A stretch of DNA of 64,000 nucleotides, taken from the NCBI GenBank assembly GCA_936432065.2, contig OW386293.2:22146234-22210233 (forward strand). Direction: 5' to 3'. The DNA is from Rutpela maculata (taxonomy: Eukaryota; Arthropoda; Insecta; Coleoptera; Cerambycidae). A model generated the notes under the pieces. It did no database searches. It was not told the origin of the DNA and saw only the letters and a program-made list of their open reading frames with translations. Each line of letters opens with the position of its first letter. Positions within the stretch are counted from its first letter, which is position 1. Below are positions 11,593 to 23,006 of this stretch, one piece after another. A program made the position numbers and the translations under genes.

Positions 11593-12814
11593 GTAGAGTC
11601 AAATTAGGATTTTAATGTGAATTGTCTGGTCAGGGCGGTTTTTTTGTTTTAACGTATTCAGTGGGTCAACTATAGTTCACAGTTCAGTTTTTCAGTTTCT
11701 GCGAGGTCGGCGTATTGTTTATTTAAACAATTTAATTTTTTAGACCGTGGATTAGAACCCGAGACGTCTGCACCCTGAATAAAAAGCCATTTGATCATTT
11801 AGCCATTTGAGCCTCGTTTCTAAGAACATAATATAACTTGTAGACATATTTGGTGATATTCGGATATCTAACAAAATCACTAAAGACCCCACTTTCGGGT
11901 CTCTATGCAGTATCTTTTAACAATTGTAGCTTTGGATTATTTTCAAGTAGCAGAGACAATAGAATAGGCATTGAAGACTTACCAGTCCAAATTTCAATAA
12001 GAAATATTGTTTATTTATAAGTGACCTAAACCTAAAAACTAACGTATCAGCTCCAAATGCAAGTAGAGCATTAATTTTTTTTTAAAGGTGCCTTTTTTAA
12101 TCTACTTTCATTACTCCTTTACCGTCTTTTAATTAATAAAAAAACTAAAGAGATATTTGAAATTGATTATAACTACAATTTCGAAAATGATAAACAACTG
12201 CAAAAAAGGGTTTAAATTTTGAAAAAAAAAATTTCCTCTCCATGATCTTAAAGTACTTATAAAAAGCTACAATTTTAGCCATCGTATACATTTCTTGGTT
12301 TTGATGGCAGGATTTCACAAGGGTGCAAAATTTTAGCAACAATTGTATATTCGAGCCGTTTTAGTAACTATATTGATTTCAAATTTTAAGAGGAGAATGT
12401 ACTTTATAAGAGCTACATTTCTCCAAAATTTCATTGAATTTCATTCATTATTTTTGAAAGAACAGTGATTTGTTTAATAACGCATAATTTTGCAATATTC
12501 AATTTTTTTTAAGTAATAATAACAATTTTAATGAATTATAGTTTATGTGCTTTTATTGTACAGCTCATAACGAACACTTTTCTTCTTTTTGTCGTTTTTC
12601 ATAGGACTTATAGATTTCGAGATATTCAAAGAAAACCGATGGAAAACACGGTCTAAAAATTTAAATTTTTTAAATAAACTATACGCCGACCTCGCAGAAA
12701 CTGCAAAACTGAACTGTGAACTTAAGTTGAGCCCCTGAACACGTTAAAACAAAAAACTGCCCTGACCAGACAATTCACATTGCGAATTTTTTAATCCTAA
12801 TTTGACTCCACTAC
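11593..12814. mobile_element. TIR element with about 175-bp inverted ends (1.2 kb)
   Basis: The left end GTAGAGTCAAATTAGGATT and the right end (reverse complement GTAGTGGAGTCAAATTAGG) pair. Inversion continues through 'gaccagacaattcacattg', 'gccctgaccaga' and 'cgccgacctcgcagaaa' to about 11770 and 12640. A 4-bp AGTA duplication (11589-11592, 12815-12818) is the best reading, though the exact end is ambiguous by 3-4 bases. There is no coding capacity; the centre is AT-rich. It is inserted in the LINE only 16 bp from the previous element. Confidence 0.75.
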
Positions 12815-13606
12815 AGTATCATTAGAGAGATTAAAGAAAAATCTCGTTTATGACACTTATATAAAGAAAGGGGGAAGAACAATATCTGAATCAATTTAAG
12901 TTATTACGCTCCAAAATCAAACGAGATGTTGACTCTGCACATGAAAAATATATCGAAAGTTCGGAATCACAAATTAAATCTAATCCTACTTGGTTTTGGT
13001 CTTATCTTAATAACATGCGTAATTCATCTACAATTCCTCAATCAATGTCCTATGGCAACAGCCAGCTTAATGATCCTCAAAGCATAATCAATGCGTTTGC
13101 TAGTTACTTTAAGTCTGCTTTTATATCATCAGCATCACAACTTAATACTCCAATTATCAAAATGGAAGAAGTTCTTGTAGCCTTAAAGAAATCTAAAAAC
13201 AAATTAACTACTGGTCCTGATGGAATTCCATCTTTTCTACTACGACCCTGCGCCATTATCTTCGCTTTACCGCTGACTATCATGTTTAATCTAGCTCTTC
13301 AAACAGAAACATTTCCTCAAATTAGGTTGTAGGTCAAAAATTTGTCCTATATTCAAAAAAGGTGACAAGAATGCAGAGTTATCCTCTGTAGCTTTGGCAA
13401 GCTCTTTGAGGTTATCTTATATGATATCTTATCTTTTAATACAAAATCTCAAATGTCAGTTCATCAGCATGGTTTCTTAGCTGGTAGATCAACAACCACT
13501 AATCTTGTAAGTATTACCAATTATCTTGCTACATCACTTGATCAAGGTGGTCAGGTTGATGTAATTTTTACTGACCTCTCCAAAGCTCTTGATAGGCTAG
13601 ATCATG
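12815..13606 (+). pseudogene. LINE reverse transcriptase, first part
   Basis: After the two DNA-element insertions the LINE frame resumes (REIKEKSR, then YIESSESQIKSNPTWFW). 13015-13332 encodes the thumb-side start of the RT with KSKNKLTTGPDGIPSFLL (the GPDGIP motif), MFNLALQTETFPQ, then after a frameshift SVHQHGFLAGRSTTTNL and VIFTDLSKALDRLDH (the catalytic F-x-D-x-x-K-A-x-D block). It is cut at 13606 by the Copia insertion and continues at 18145. Confidence 0.8.
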
Positions 13607-13823
13607 TGTTGAGTTATTTTTGATGTTTTGTAGCTAAAATTAACAGTAGTTGCAATGCACTAGTTTAGTATTATTTTTATTTTAGATATAGAGGTCACAA
13701 GTATAGTAGTTCAAAAAGATCTTGTAAGGTGAAGAAGTGTTGTCTTGGCAGTTAAAATTAATAAAAGATTTAAAACCGTTTTATTGAGTTTCTGGACCCC
13801 AGAGAAGTAATTCTCTCGCATCA
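13607..13823 (+). repeat. Copia 5' LTR
   Basis: 217 bp, TG...CA ends, with AATAAA near 13760. It is identical to the 3' LTR except for a single A/T difference near 13666. The primer-binding site follows directly at 13824. Confidence 0.95.
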
Positions 13824-13925
13824 GGTTATGTGCCCAGTCACAAGTCACGAAAACTTTAGTTGGAGAATAGTTTTTTGCTGAAGAATCTGTTTCTGAAGCT
13901 GTACTTGACTGAAAGAATAAATAAA

Positions 13926-16900
13926 ATGGCGGACAAAATCGATGTTGGAGCAATTAACAAATTTGATGGGCAGAATTACCATCAGTGGAAATTTCAAGTA
14001 AAGTGTGCCCTAAAAGCAAAAGGTATTTACGGAATAGTTGACGGCACCGTACAAAAGCCACGTGAAAACAATCAAGAACTCGAAATATGGAATAAGAAGG
14101 ATGCCCAGGCAATGTTCATATTAAGTGCTGCTATGGATCTGACACAAATTACGTTGATAGAAAACTGCAATTCATCCAAAGAAATACTAGAAAAATTAGA
14201 CTCAATTTATCAGCAGAAATCCGAGGTAAACAAAATGTTGGTTCATGAGAAGTTCCACCAATACAAAATGGCTGAAAATGACTCGATTGCACAGCACGTC
14301 TCAAAAGTTGAAAATTTGGCTAGGGAGATAAATGAATCTGGAGAAAATATAAGTAACGCCGCAATAATGACAAAAATACTCAGTACACTACCATTAAAGT
14401 ATCGAAACGTTAGGCAGGCCTGGTTGTCTTTGGACGAAGCCAAACAGACAATCCCAAATCTAACAGCTCGTCTTCTGGATGAGGAAAGGAGTCTGACATC
14501 ACTTGAGGAAGCAGAAACTGCACTCGCAACTTTGTCGTTGGAGAAAAGTAAAAAGAAAAATGAATATGAAAAAAGAAGTGGTCAATTCCGCTACAGCTGT
14601 TATAACTGTCGTAAAAAGGGACATATGGCTAGAGACTGTAAAATGCCAAAAAGGAACAATAATCACAGAAATGAAAATAAAACAAAAGAAGAAACTCGTG
14701 ATTCAGCAAGTACTGCTAGTACTGAAGCTAGCACAAGTTATGAAACTGCATTTAACGTCGAACATGACAAACATTACTTTGGAGAAGACATCTGGTTAAT
14801 GGACAGTGGAGCTTCGGCACACATGACTTATCGTCGAGACTATTTTGCATCATTCGAAGAACTGAAAATTCCAACAAGTGTCATGCTAGGAAACAATCAA
14901 AGCATTGAAGTAAAAGGAAAAGGTACGATAAAAATTCAGAAATGAATAGGTCAAAAATGGTTGAATGCAACAATAAACAATGTACTTTTTGTTCCTGAAC
15001 TAAGAAAAAATTTATTTTCTGAAGGCGTTCTAACAAATAAAGGAATGAGAATTGTAAAAGAAAACAGTAGAGCAAGTATATTCGATGGAAGTGACCTTGT
15101 AGCATCTGCCATTCGTAAGTCGAACAATTTGTATGTAATGCTTTTTAAAACGATTATAATAAATGCTAACGTAGCATCAGGCAGTAGCTTGAAAACATGG
15201 CATGAACGCCTAGGTCATGTAAACCAAAAATCATTACGTGAAATGGTCTCCAAGGGGTTAGTATCTGGTGTAAACATGAGTGATATAGACAGTTTTCAAT
15301 GTGAAGCATGTGCCTTCGGGAAACAACATCAACAACCATTCAAGAAAAATAATGTAAAGGAAAAACAAAAACCAGGAGAACGAATATATAGCGATGTATG
15401 TGGACCGATGTCAACCCCCTCAGTGTCTGGCTCAAGGTACCTTTTAACCTTTAAAGATAGTTGTTCAGGTTATAGAGTTGCATTCTTTATTAAACATAAA
15501 TTCGATGTTCTCGACTGCTTCAAAGTGTTTAATAATCAAATTAAAACAAAATTTGGACATTCCGTGAAAGTATTACATGTAGACAATGGAACCGAATATT
15601 GTAACAGTGATTTTAAAGAATATTTAAAGAAAGAAGGGACTGAACTGGAAACTACAGCTCCATACACGCCACAACAAAACGGAAGAATGGAACGTGACAA
15701 TAGAACAATCATAGAAAGTGCCCGGTCTATGTTGTATGGTGGACAAGTTCCTAGGTATTTATGGGCGGAGGCAGTAAACACTGCTGCATACATCCTAAAC
15801 CGTACATCAACAAGCCAAACACCAAATTCAACTCCATATGAAGTTTGGACTGGAAATAAACCAAGCTTAGAACATGTGAAAACATTTGGCTGTACAGCAT
15901 ATGTTCAAATACCTAATCAAAAACGCACAAAATTGGAACCAAAGAGTAAGAAGTATGTATTTGTTGGATATGAGAAGAACTCTAAAAATTACAGACTATT
16001 TGATAAAGAAACAAAGAAAATCATAGTGTCTCGTAACGTCATATTCTTTGAGAATGTAAAAGGATTTGAACAAGAAAAGAATATGGTTCCGATATCTTTG
16101 AAAGTAAATGATGATATTCTTACGCCGCCAGAAGAAGAAGTAGAACGAAATCGAGAAGTAGAACGAGATCAGGAAGTAGACGGAGTAACAGAACAAGAAG
16201 AAGAAGAAGAACCACCTAACCTAAGACCACGTAGAAATATACACTTACCAGCACGATATGACAACTTTGAACTAAACTTAGTAGAAATTGATGTTCCACA
16301 GTCCTATGAAGAGGCTATAAATAATAAAAAGTCTAACGAATGGAAGAAGGCTATTCAAGAAGAAATAAGTGCACTAGAAAAGAATGATACATGGGAATTA
16401 ACAATCCTCCCCGAAGGAAAGAAACCAATAGGCTCAAAATGGGTTTTTAGAGTGAAAAGAACGCCGGATGGCGAAATTTCCCGTTACAAAGCAAGACTGT
16501 GTGCAAAGGGCTTTGCACAAAAAGAGGGAATTAATTACAATGAAATATTCTCCAACAACTAGATACGACTCAATTCGTGTACTTCTAGCTGTCACTGCAC
16601 AAAACAACTATAAAATGATACAGTTTGATATTAAGACAGCCTTTCTCTATGGCAATCTTGAAGAAGATGTATTTATGATATTACCAGAAGGATTTGAAAA
16701 CAAAGCAAATTTGGTTTGCAAACTCAAAAAATCCCTGTACGGCCTGAAACAGGCACCCCGTTGCTGGAATAAACAATTCGATAGTGTATTAAAGCAATTT
16801 GGATTTGAACAGAGTAATGCAGATAAATGTGTGTACAGAGGAAACCTGCAAGGTATAAAAGTCCTATTAGTTATTTATGTAGATGACGGGCTTATTATAT

Positions 16901-17841
16901 CAGAAAGCGAATATGCTATTAAAGCCGTTTTAGCCGAGCTCGAAAGAAAATTTGAAATTACTACGAGTGAGGTTAACTATTTTGTTGGACTACAAATCAC
17001 GCAGAATAAAATGGACGGTTCCATTTTTATTCATCAATCCAGCTACATAAAACAAATTATTAATCGTTTTGGACTAAATGAAGCGCATCCAGTTAGTATT
17101 CCTGCTGACCCACATACGAATTTAGCAATTAATCAATCAAACGCAACTTGCACCGAAGAAATACCCTATCGACAAGCTGTAGGATCTCTAATGTTCGCTG
17201 CTATTGCTACAAGACCTGACATAACTTTCGCAGTAGGTCTAGTGAGTAGATTTTTAAATAGCCATACACAAGCACAATGGAACGCAGTTAAAAGAATTAT
17301 AAAATACTTGAAAGGTACATCTGATTATGGAATTCAATTCAAGAAACAACAGGATACACTAAGTTTGAGTGGTTATTGTGACTCGGACTATGCCAGCGAT
17401 ACCGAAACAAGGCGTTCAACTACAGGTTACGTTTTTAAAATTTGTGGTGGTATTGCAACATGGGCTAGTAAAAGACAGCAAAGTGTCTCTCTCTCAACTA
17501 CAGAGGCCGAATATGTGGCAGCATCCCAAGCCTCGAAAGAAGTTATCTGGTTACAACAACTTCTAAGTGATATTGGTGAACAGTGTGAAAAACCAACAAC
17601 CTTATACGTTGACAATCAAAGTGCAATAAAACTAATTCGTAATCCGGAATTCCACAGTCGTACTAAACATATTGACGTAAAATATCACTTTGTGCGGGAA
17701 AAGTATGAAAATGGTGACATTTTACCTAAGTATATACCGACAAACATACAACCAGCTGACATTCTTACAAAAGCTTTACCAAAGAGTGCCTTCGAAAAGA
17801 CAAGAAGCTTAATAGGAATGACAGAAAAGAAGGAAGAGTAA
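13926..17841 (+). pseudogene. Copia Gag-Pol polyprotein, one stop and one frameshift
   Basis: The start is the ATG at 13926 (MADKIDVGAINKFDGQNYHQW, a Copia Gag opening). In order: Gag; zinc knuckle CYNCRKKGHMARDC (about residue 224); protease WLMDSGASAHMT; integrase HHCC zinc site (HERLGHVN...CEACAFGKQ) and core with YSDVCGPM and LHVDNGTEYCN; reverse transcriptase FDIKTAFLYGNLEEDVFM, YGLKQAPRCWNK and YVDDGLI; RNase H with GYCDSDYASD, STTEAEYVA and DNQSAIKL. A TGA at 14943 interrupts just after the protease start, and a 2-base loss near 16550 shifts the frame from the 14961-16562 part to the 16468-17841 part. Otherwise the frame is open, so decay is recent. Confidence 0.95.
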
Positions 17842-17922
17842 ATAAAAAAAAATTAAAATTGTTTATGAGTAGAAATTTTATTTACATTTTTTTATATTAT
17901 GAAACATAAAAAATAGAGGGAA

Positions 17923-18139
17923 TGTTGAGTTATTTTTGATGTTTTGTAGCTAAAATTAACAGTAGTTGCAATGCACTAGTTTTGTATTATTTTTATTTTA
18001 GATATAGAGGTCACAAGTATAGTAGTTCAAAAAGATCTTGTAAGGTGAAGAAGTGTTGTCTTGGCAGTTAAAATTAATAAAAGATTTAAAACCGTTTTAT
18101 TGAGTTTCTGGACCCCAGAGAAGTAATTCTCTCGCATCA
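17923..18139 (+). repeat. Copia 3' LTR
   Basis: 217 bp, preceded by the polypurine tract at about 17909-17922. It is followed by the TCATG target duplication and then resumed LINE coding sequence. Confidence 0.95.
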
Positions 18140-18685
18140 TCATGGTATCTTATTGAAAAAATTATCAACCTTTGGACCACGCGCTTTATCAATTTTTTCT
18201 GTTCGTATCTGTCTAATAGGCTATTAAATATACATTGTCGAGGTTTCACATCTGTTCAAATGTCGGCAACATCGGGAGTACCGCAAGGCTCAGTTCTTGG
18301 ACCGCTACTCTTCATAATATTCATTAATGATATTTGTCAGGACATTGAGACATCTAATGCTCTCCTATATGCCGATGACCTCATACTATTTACCTTGATT
18401 AAGTCAACAGGCGATTGTGATAAATTAGCAATATCTCACAAAAATTAATAATTGGTGTAATACTAATAAGTTACCATTAAATATATCAAAATGTAATGCC
18501 ATGTCCTTCACAAGGAAAACTAATTCAGTAACTTTTTCGTATAATAAAGGTAGTGAAGCCATTACCAGATGTTCCAGATTCAAGGACTTTAATTCCACAC
18601 TAACTTTTATCCCTCATATTAATTACACTATAGCTAATTCCAATAAGAATCTGGGTTTTATTATGAGAAACTCAAGGCACTTTAA
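18140..18685 (+). pseudogene. LINE reverse transcriptase, middle part
   Basis: The frame resumes after Copia (ILLKKLSTFGPRALSIF). 18260-18448 carries SATSGVPQGSVLGPLLF and IFINDICQDIETSNALLYAD, with LLYADDLILF (the YADD catalytic motif intact). 18501-18746 continues with the thumb region (SFTRKTN, then SNKNLGFIM). It is cut at the TTAA at 18682-18685 by piggyBac. Confidence 0.85.
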
Positions 18686-21073
18686 CCCTTTCGTGCATAG
18701 CGTACACTGTAGTGGACACAAGATTTCAATGTCTTTTTCTGTATAAAAATTAATATATTTTTACGTTTGAATGCATAAGTCCACTGTAGTGAATGTTTAA
18801 ATTATAATAACACTGGCGCCACTTATCAAATTTCACTAAAGTTTGTAAATTCAGCATTTAAACACAATCTAGAAACGTATCAGCTGTGAAACATGAACGA
18901 CGAAAATTATCCAACTTTGAAGACCCATTTCTTTTACGGTTTGCCGAAACAAAAGGTAAGACATTTTTATTTATAACCTTGATGCTATTATGAAGTAATT
19001 TGTTTATATTACATTATCAAAAATTGTAGATTTTTTTGATATTATGGTAATTTTATAAACGTCCACTCTAGTGTACGGCATGCATCTACGACTTGAATAT
19101 GGCAAGTATAGTTATTTGTGTTTTTTATCCCACAGGCTGTGCTATTTGAAGACCTTAGTGAATTGGCAATATCAGATGATGATGATGATTTCTGTGCACC
19201 TTCAACCTCTCGAGTAAAGGATGATGATCATAACGACTCATCGGAGGATGAACTTGACGATTTATTAGTAGAATTAGAGGATGAAAATGAAGTACTAGAT
19301 ATGGAAGAAAATCAGGATGAACTTGAATTTTCAGAAGATGATTCTGAAAATAGTGGGGATGAAATTAATTTGTTACAATTACGGGAAAGAATATTAAAAA
19401 ATATGTGGATGGCTAAAGATAATGAAAGAGGTCCTGCAACCATTTCCCTGTTTTTAGGCACTTCCAGCATTTTTCTCTTTGATATCTGATGATATGATAG
19501 ATGACATTGTATATCAAACTAATTTATATAGTCAACGGAATGGAAAAAAAAAACATCAACCTTACTAAAAAAGAATTACATGTCTTTATTGGTATAAACT
19601 TAGTAATGTCTTATATTCGTTATCCACGTGTTAGATTGTACTGGTCAAGTGAGGAAGATTTACGGATGGATTTAATTGCTGATGCCATGTCTGTAAATAG
19701 GTATGAAGAAATTCTAAGAAACCTCCATTTCATTGAAAATCCGTTGGGTAAAAGGGCTAAAACTAATGAAAGAACAAAAAACAACGAAGACAAATTATGG
19801 AAACTCCGACCTTTTCTGGATAAACTTCAAGATAATTTTAAGAGGGCAATGGAATCCGAAGAATATCAGTCTGTGGATGAACAAGTTATTCCTATGAAAA
19901 GTAAAATAAGTATCAATATTTCCCAAAAAAAACCAAGAAATGGAGAATAAAATGTTGGGTAAGAGCAGGCACAAGTGGTTACATGTACCGATTTGAAATT
20001 TATCAAGGAGCAAAAAACAGAATTGCTGTAAGCCCACTGGGAGCTTGTGCAGATGTCATTCTACGATTATGTGACGATATTTCTCATAAAAACCATAAAG
20101 TTTTTTTTGATAATCTGTTTTGCTCAATTGGTCTTTTAGATGCTTTGAGGAATAATGGAATATATGGTACAGGAACTTTACGATCTAACAGAATGCAAGG
20201 AGCGCAACAAATATTACCCACTGACAAGATAATCAAGAAACAACCAAGAGGTACTTGTTATGTCGCAAGTAGAAATTGTACAACAATAACAAAGTGGTAT
20301 GATAAAGCTCCAATGCTTGTGGCATCTACATGTGCTGGGAAGGAGCCACAAGATAAAGCAAAAAGATATTCTAAGAAACAAAACAAAAATATTGAAATTG
20401 ATCGACCCTTTGCCATAAAATTCTACAATAAAAATATGGGTGGAGTTGATCTTCATGATCAATATTTATCCATGTACCCAATGCGGCGAAAAAACAGAAG
20501 ATGGTACATAAAAGTCTTTATGCACTTTTTAGATGTGTCGCTTATATTTTATATAAATGTAGTGGACATACGGATAAAGACTTCTTACAATTTAAAGCGA
20601 AGTCGCTTATAAACACGGGGAAAATAGACAAAACTCGTGTAGGGAGACCAAGATCAAGATCTGTGACCCCCCCTACTATACTGAAAAAGAGAATCAAACA
20701 CTCCTCCAAGGAAGTGAGATTTGATGGCCTGGGACACTGGCCAAAACTAACAAATATAAAAAATGCAAACCGTTGCAAATCTTCAATATGTAAGCGAAGA
20801 ACAAAATATGTCTGCAAAAAGTGCAATGAATATCTGTGCCCGGATTGTTTCGAATACTTTCATACATGTGTGCAATAAATTTGTCAAAACAATACTATCC
20901 TTTAATGCATGACGTCCACTGAAGTGGACAAATATATTTTTATGTTTTTTTCAAAAAGTAAAAAAAAAATTGTAACAAAATATGATCAGTATTGATTGAT
21001 AATAAAGGTTTCAACACAATTTTGAATTTTATTTTCATATTTTATCATTTTCGTAAATTCATACACGAAAGGG
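18686..21073 (+). mobile_element. piggyBac transposon (2.39 kb)
   Basis: Terminal inverted repeats CCCTTTCGTG...CACGAAAGGG are flanked by the TTAA target duplication (18682-18685 and 21074-21077), diagnostic of piggyBac. Subterminal 'cactgtagtggac' near 18710 and 'cactgaagtggac' near 20925 form an inner inverted repeat, and the same motif recurs near 18781 and 19065. It holds a single transposase gene with one intron. Removing it restores the LINE frame (SRHF then KNVPTIT). Confidence 0.95.
18893..20875 (+). pseudogene. piggyBac transposase, spliced, frameshifted
   Basis: Exon 1 (18893-18955) starts MNDENYPTLKTHFFYG. A GT-AG intron (18956-19135, phase 0) leads into an acidic region (SDDDDDFCAPSTSR...SGDEINLL). 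Then come the DDE_Tnp_1_7 core: RYPRVRLYWS, SVDEQVIPMK (first catalytic Asp, about 19872), FFDNLFCSIGLLDAL (second, about 20108), MGGVDLHDQYLSMY (third, about 20446). The C-terminal cysteine-rich zinc domain (CKSSICKRRTKYVCKKCN...CLCPDCF-like, 20770-20870) ends at 20875. Frameshifts or stops occur near 19490, 19950 and 20530, so it is inactive, but all three Asp positions survive. Confidence 0.9.
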
Positions 21074-21700
21074 TTAAAAATGTTCCTACAATTACTTTGC
21101 TGTTTAATGCCTTTGTCGGGTCTAAACCAGAATACGCTTCAGTTGTTTGGAGCCCAAACTATGAAACTCATATTTCTAACTTAGAGAAAGTTCAGAGGAA
21201 GCATGCTAAATACCTTTCTTATAAGTCTGATGGTGTTTATCCAGCTGTTGGTACACTGCAATCTGAATTGCTAGATTTAACTTAAATGAACTAGCGTTAC
21301 GACGAGCATACTTTGCTGTACTCTTTTTACATAAACTTTTAACCAACAAAATTGACTGTCATGAGCTATTAAATGAAATTTACTTCAATATACCCTCTTT
21401 TCAAACTCAATTATATTCTTTATTTTATTTACCGACTGCTCATACTAATTTATTAAAATTCTCACCTATTTACTCTATGTGCTCACAGTTTCCCCAATAT
21501 CAGGCGGACTTAGATCTGTTCAACTATAGTATTTGTAATATTAGGAAATGCATTTTAGGTAATTAAGTAATATAACAGGATTGTATTTAGGATTGTCTTT
21601 AAATAGAGATATATTTTTGTTTTTATTATTTGTATCTTCCTGCCCTTTAATTGGATTTTTTCTGTCTGGGCAGTTGTACCTTTAAGTGAATAAATAAATA
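21074..21700 (+). pseudogene. LINE ORF2 C-terminus and 3' end
   Basis: It resumes in frame at the TTAA (KNVPTITLLFNAFVGSKPEYASVVWSPNYETHI...KVQRKHAKYL), the conserved C-terminal segment of Jockey/CR1-type ORF2. After a frameshift it continues to about 21570 (FFNIPSF-like, then NIRKCIL). The 3' UTR ends in an AATAAATAAATAC tail at about 21690. Confidence 0.8.
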
Positions 21701-21788
21701 CATATGCCTTATATATTGCGCTGTTATGAAAGATTTATTTTTAATGGTGAATATTTCATACAATTTAATAAGAATTTGTTGTTTGTAG

Positions 21789-22065
21789 TGGTCCATTCAA
21801 GTTTCACTCCTCATAATAATATAAAATCTGAACCTCTTAGTGACAGTGATGTGGAATTTGATTATATTCAACCACCAAAACAGGAAGTGGAATCAGATTG
21901 CGAGTCTTTGCCACAGCTAGAAAGAATGGATCTGCCACTGTTAAAAGTCAAGATAGAAAATATCTGTAGCTTGGAGATGAAAAAAGAAGCCTATGATAAT
22001 TATATGCAGCAAGATGAGGATTTATCTGGGACTAATACAGCTGAGGACATCAACAAAAATAGGAG
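21789..22065 (+). CDS. ZAD zinc-finger gene, exon D (acidic linker)
   Basis: The acceptor is ttgttgtttgtag|TG and the donor AGGAG|gtacct. It enters in phase 1 and exits in phase 2, matching exon C (or exon A directly) and exon E. It encodes about 92 residues rich in acidic and Ser/Pro residues: HSSFTPHNNIKSEPLSDSD, YIQPPKQEVESDCES, LLKVKIENICSLEM. The IKSE and VKIE tetrapeptides fit SUMO-acceptor consensus (hydrophobic-K-x-E), common in linkers of ZAD proteins. No folded domain is evident. The stop just after the donor in the unspliced frame supports an exon end here. Confidence 0.7.
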
Positions 22066-22370
22066 GTACCTATAAATAATTTTAATTTTATTCAATTTTA
22101 GTCGATATAACACCAAAATATTCCTAAATTTAATTTGTTTGCTTCATTTACTTGTATCAATACCATGTTTAGATAAAGGGTTTTTCAAATCTGAACGATA
22201 CCTTTGGATAGAGGAAACTTTGACGCTTTAAACCAGATCTACAAAATTTTGCATACAATATGCTTGCTTTTGAAATTCAAGATATTCTCAGTTTTGTATA
22301 AACAACGATCTGGATTTTGATTGTGGTTTATATGGAGTTTCGTGAAGTAGAATCAGTGAAATATATGTAC
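22066..22370 (+). other. Intron D-E, proximal part
   Basis: AT-rich, with no coding or repeat structure I can support before the hAT MITE. Confidence 0.4.
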
Positions 22371-22674
22371 TAGAGATGAGTTGCTATTTAACAACCTGTT
22401 ATTTTATAACAGTTATTTGTCAATAGCATTAACAGACTGTTATCTCTGTTCGAAAATAACAGGTGAGAAAATAACAGATAAACAGCAGAGGTAGGAGCAT
22501 GATGTATAAAATAACATCTCTGAAATAACATTTGCAAACTGCGCTCTGTGGTATACGCATGCCAGTACTTCTCAGCGATCTGTTATTTTTAAACTGTTAT
22601 TTTAAACAGTTATTTCAAAATAGCAACAGCAGTTTAAACTGTTATTAAAAAATAACTGCTTTTACCCATCACTA
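22371..22674. mobile_element. hAT-type MITE (304 bp)
   Basis: The ends TAGAGATGAGTTG and CCCATCACTA (complement TAGTGATGGG) are imperfect TIRs, flanked by a perfect 8-bp duplication ATATGTAC (22363-22370 and 22675-22682). The interior is packed with TGTTATTTT/AAAATAACA words in both orientations, likely transposase-binding repeats. No coding. The TAGAGATGG-type end is also used by the larger element at 53133-55367. Confidence 0.9.
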
Positions 22675-23006
22675 ATATGTACCAAGTATAATGGTTCACA
22701 AGTTATGACCAAAGAAAGATTTGGCCAAAATCTTAGGACAATGGACACATAATGATCAGAGACCAAAACCAAAATTAATTTCGGTTAGGGTTAAATAACG
22801 TATATTCATTTTCAGTTTTCATAGCAGCAAAAATTTGGTTTTCATTTACGGTTTCGGTTGTCAAGGCAGCAACAATTCGGTTCTCGGTTGTGGTTTACAG
22901 ATCCGCGGCAATTCGGCTTCTGTTAGAAAAAATTAGTAATTACAGTGCTGTTTTCGTTTTTTAGCTTTTTACTTGCCTTTTATCTTATATAATCTTTCTA
23001 ATAGAC
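22675..23006. repeat. Degenerate GGTT-rich repeat, copy 2
   Basis: 22740-22970 resembles 4560-4916: shared runs include 'gttagaaaaaa', 'aattacag', 'cagcaa.aatttggttttc' and 'ggtttcggtt'. It starts near CAGAGACCAAAACC (22757). Probably an old hAT-like non-autonomous element; boundaries are approximate. Confidence 0.4.

Larger units (their letters stand above)
13607..18139 (+). mobile_element. Copia (Ty1/copia) LTR retrotransposon, nearly intact
   Basis: It is 4533 bp long, with 217-bp LTRs (13607-13823 and 17923-18139) that begin TGTTGAG and end GCATCA. By eye the LTRs differ at one base, so the insertion is young. The target duplication is TCATG (13602-13606 and 18140-18144). Right after the 5' LTR, 'ggttatgtgcccag' matches the internal (anticodon-arm) part of initiator-Met tRNA, the half-tRNA primer known from Drosophila copia. 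A purine tract (aaaatagagggaa) precedes the 3' LTR. One gag-pol frame is broken by a stop at 14943 and a frameshift near 16550. Confidence 0.95.
7270..21700 (+). mobile_element. Plus-strand LINE, full-length-like but split by four insertions
   Basis: Host fragments at about 7270-9843, 11577-11592, 12815-13606, 18140-18685 and 21074-21700 form one non-LTR retrotransposon: ORF1 with a PHD-like finger, then an ORF2 with APE-type endonuclease and reverse transcriptase. The 3' end is an AATAAATAAATA tail near 21690. Reading frames continue precisely across each insertion site, for example the Pro-Pro-Trp-Phe-Ser block across 9843/11577 and the Leu-Asp-His-Gly block across 13606/18145. ORF1 and ORF2 both carry several frameshifts. 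The 5' boundary is uncertain. It lies in the intron before exon D, ending about 90 bp upstream of it. The clade is not certain; a PHD-bearing ORF1 suggests a CR1/Jockey-group element. Confidence 0.85.

Noticed and set aside
278..22065. Direct joining of exon A to exon C
   Set aside because: Phases disagree (exon A ends in phase 1, exon C needs phase 2); exon B or skipping to exon D is required.
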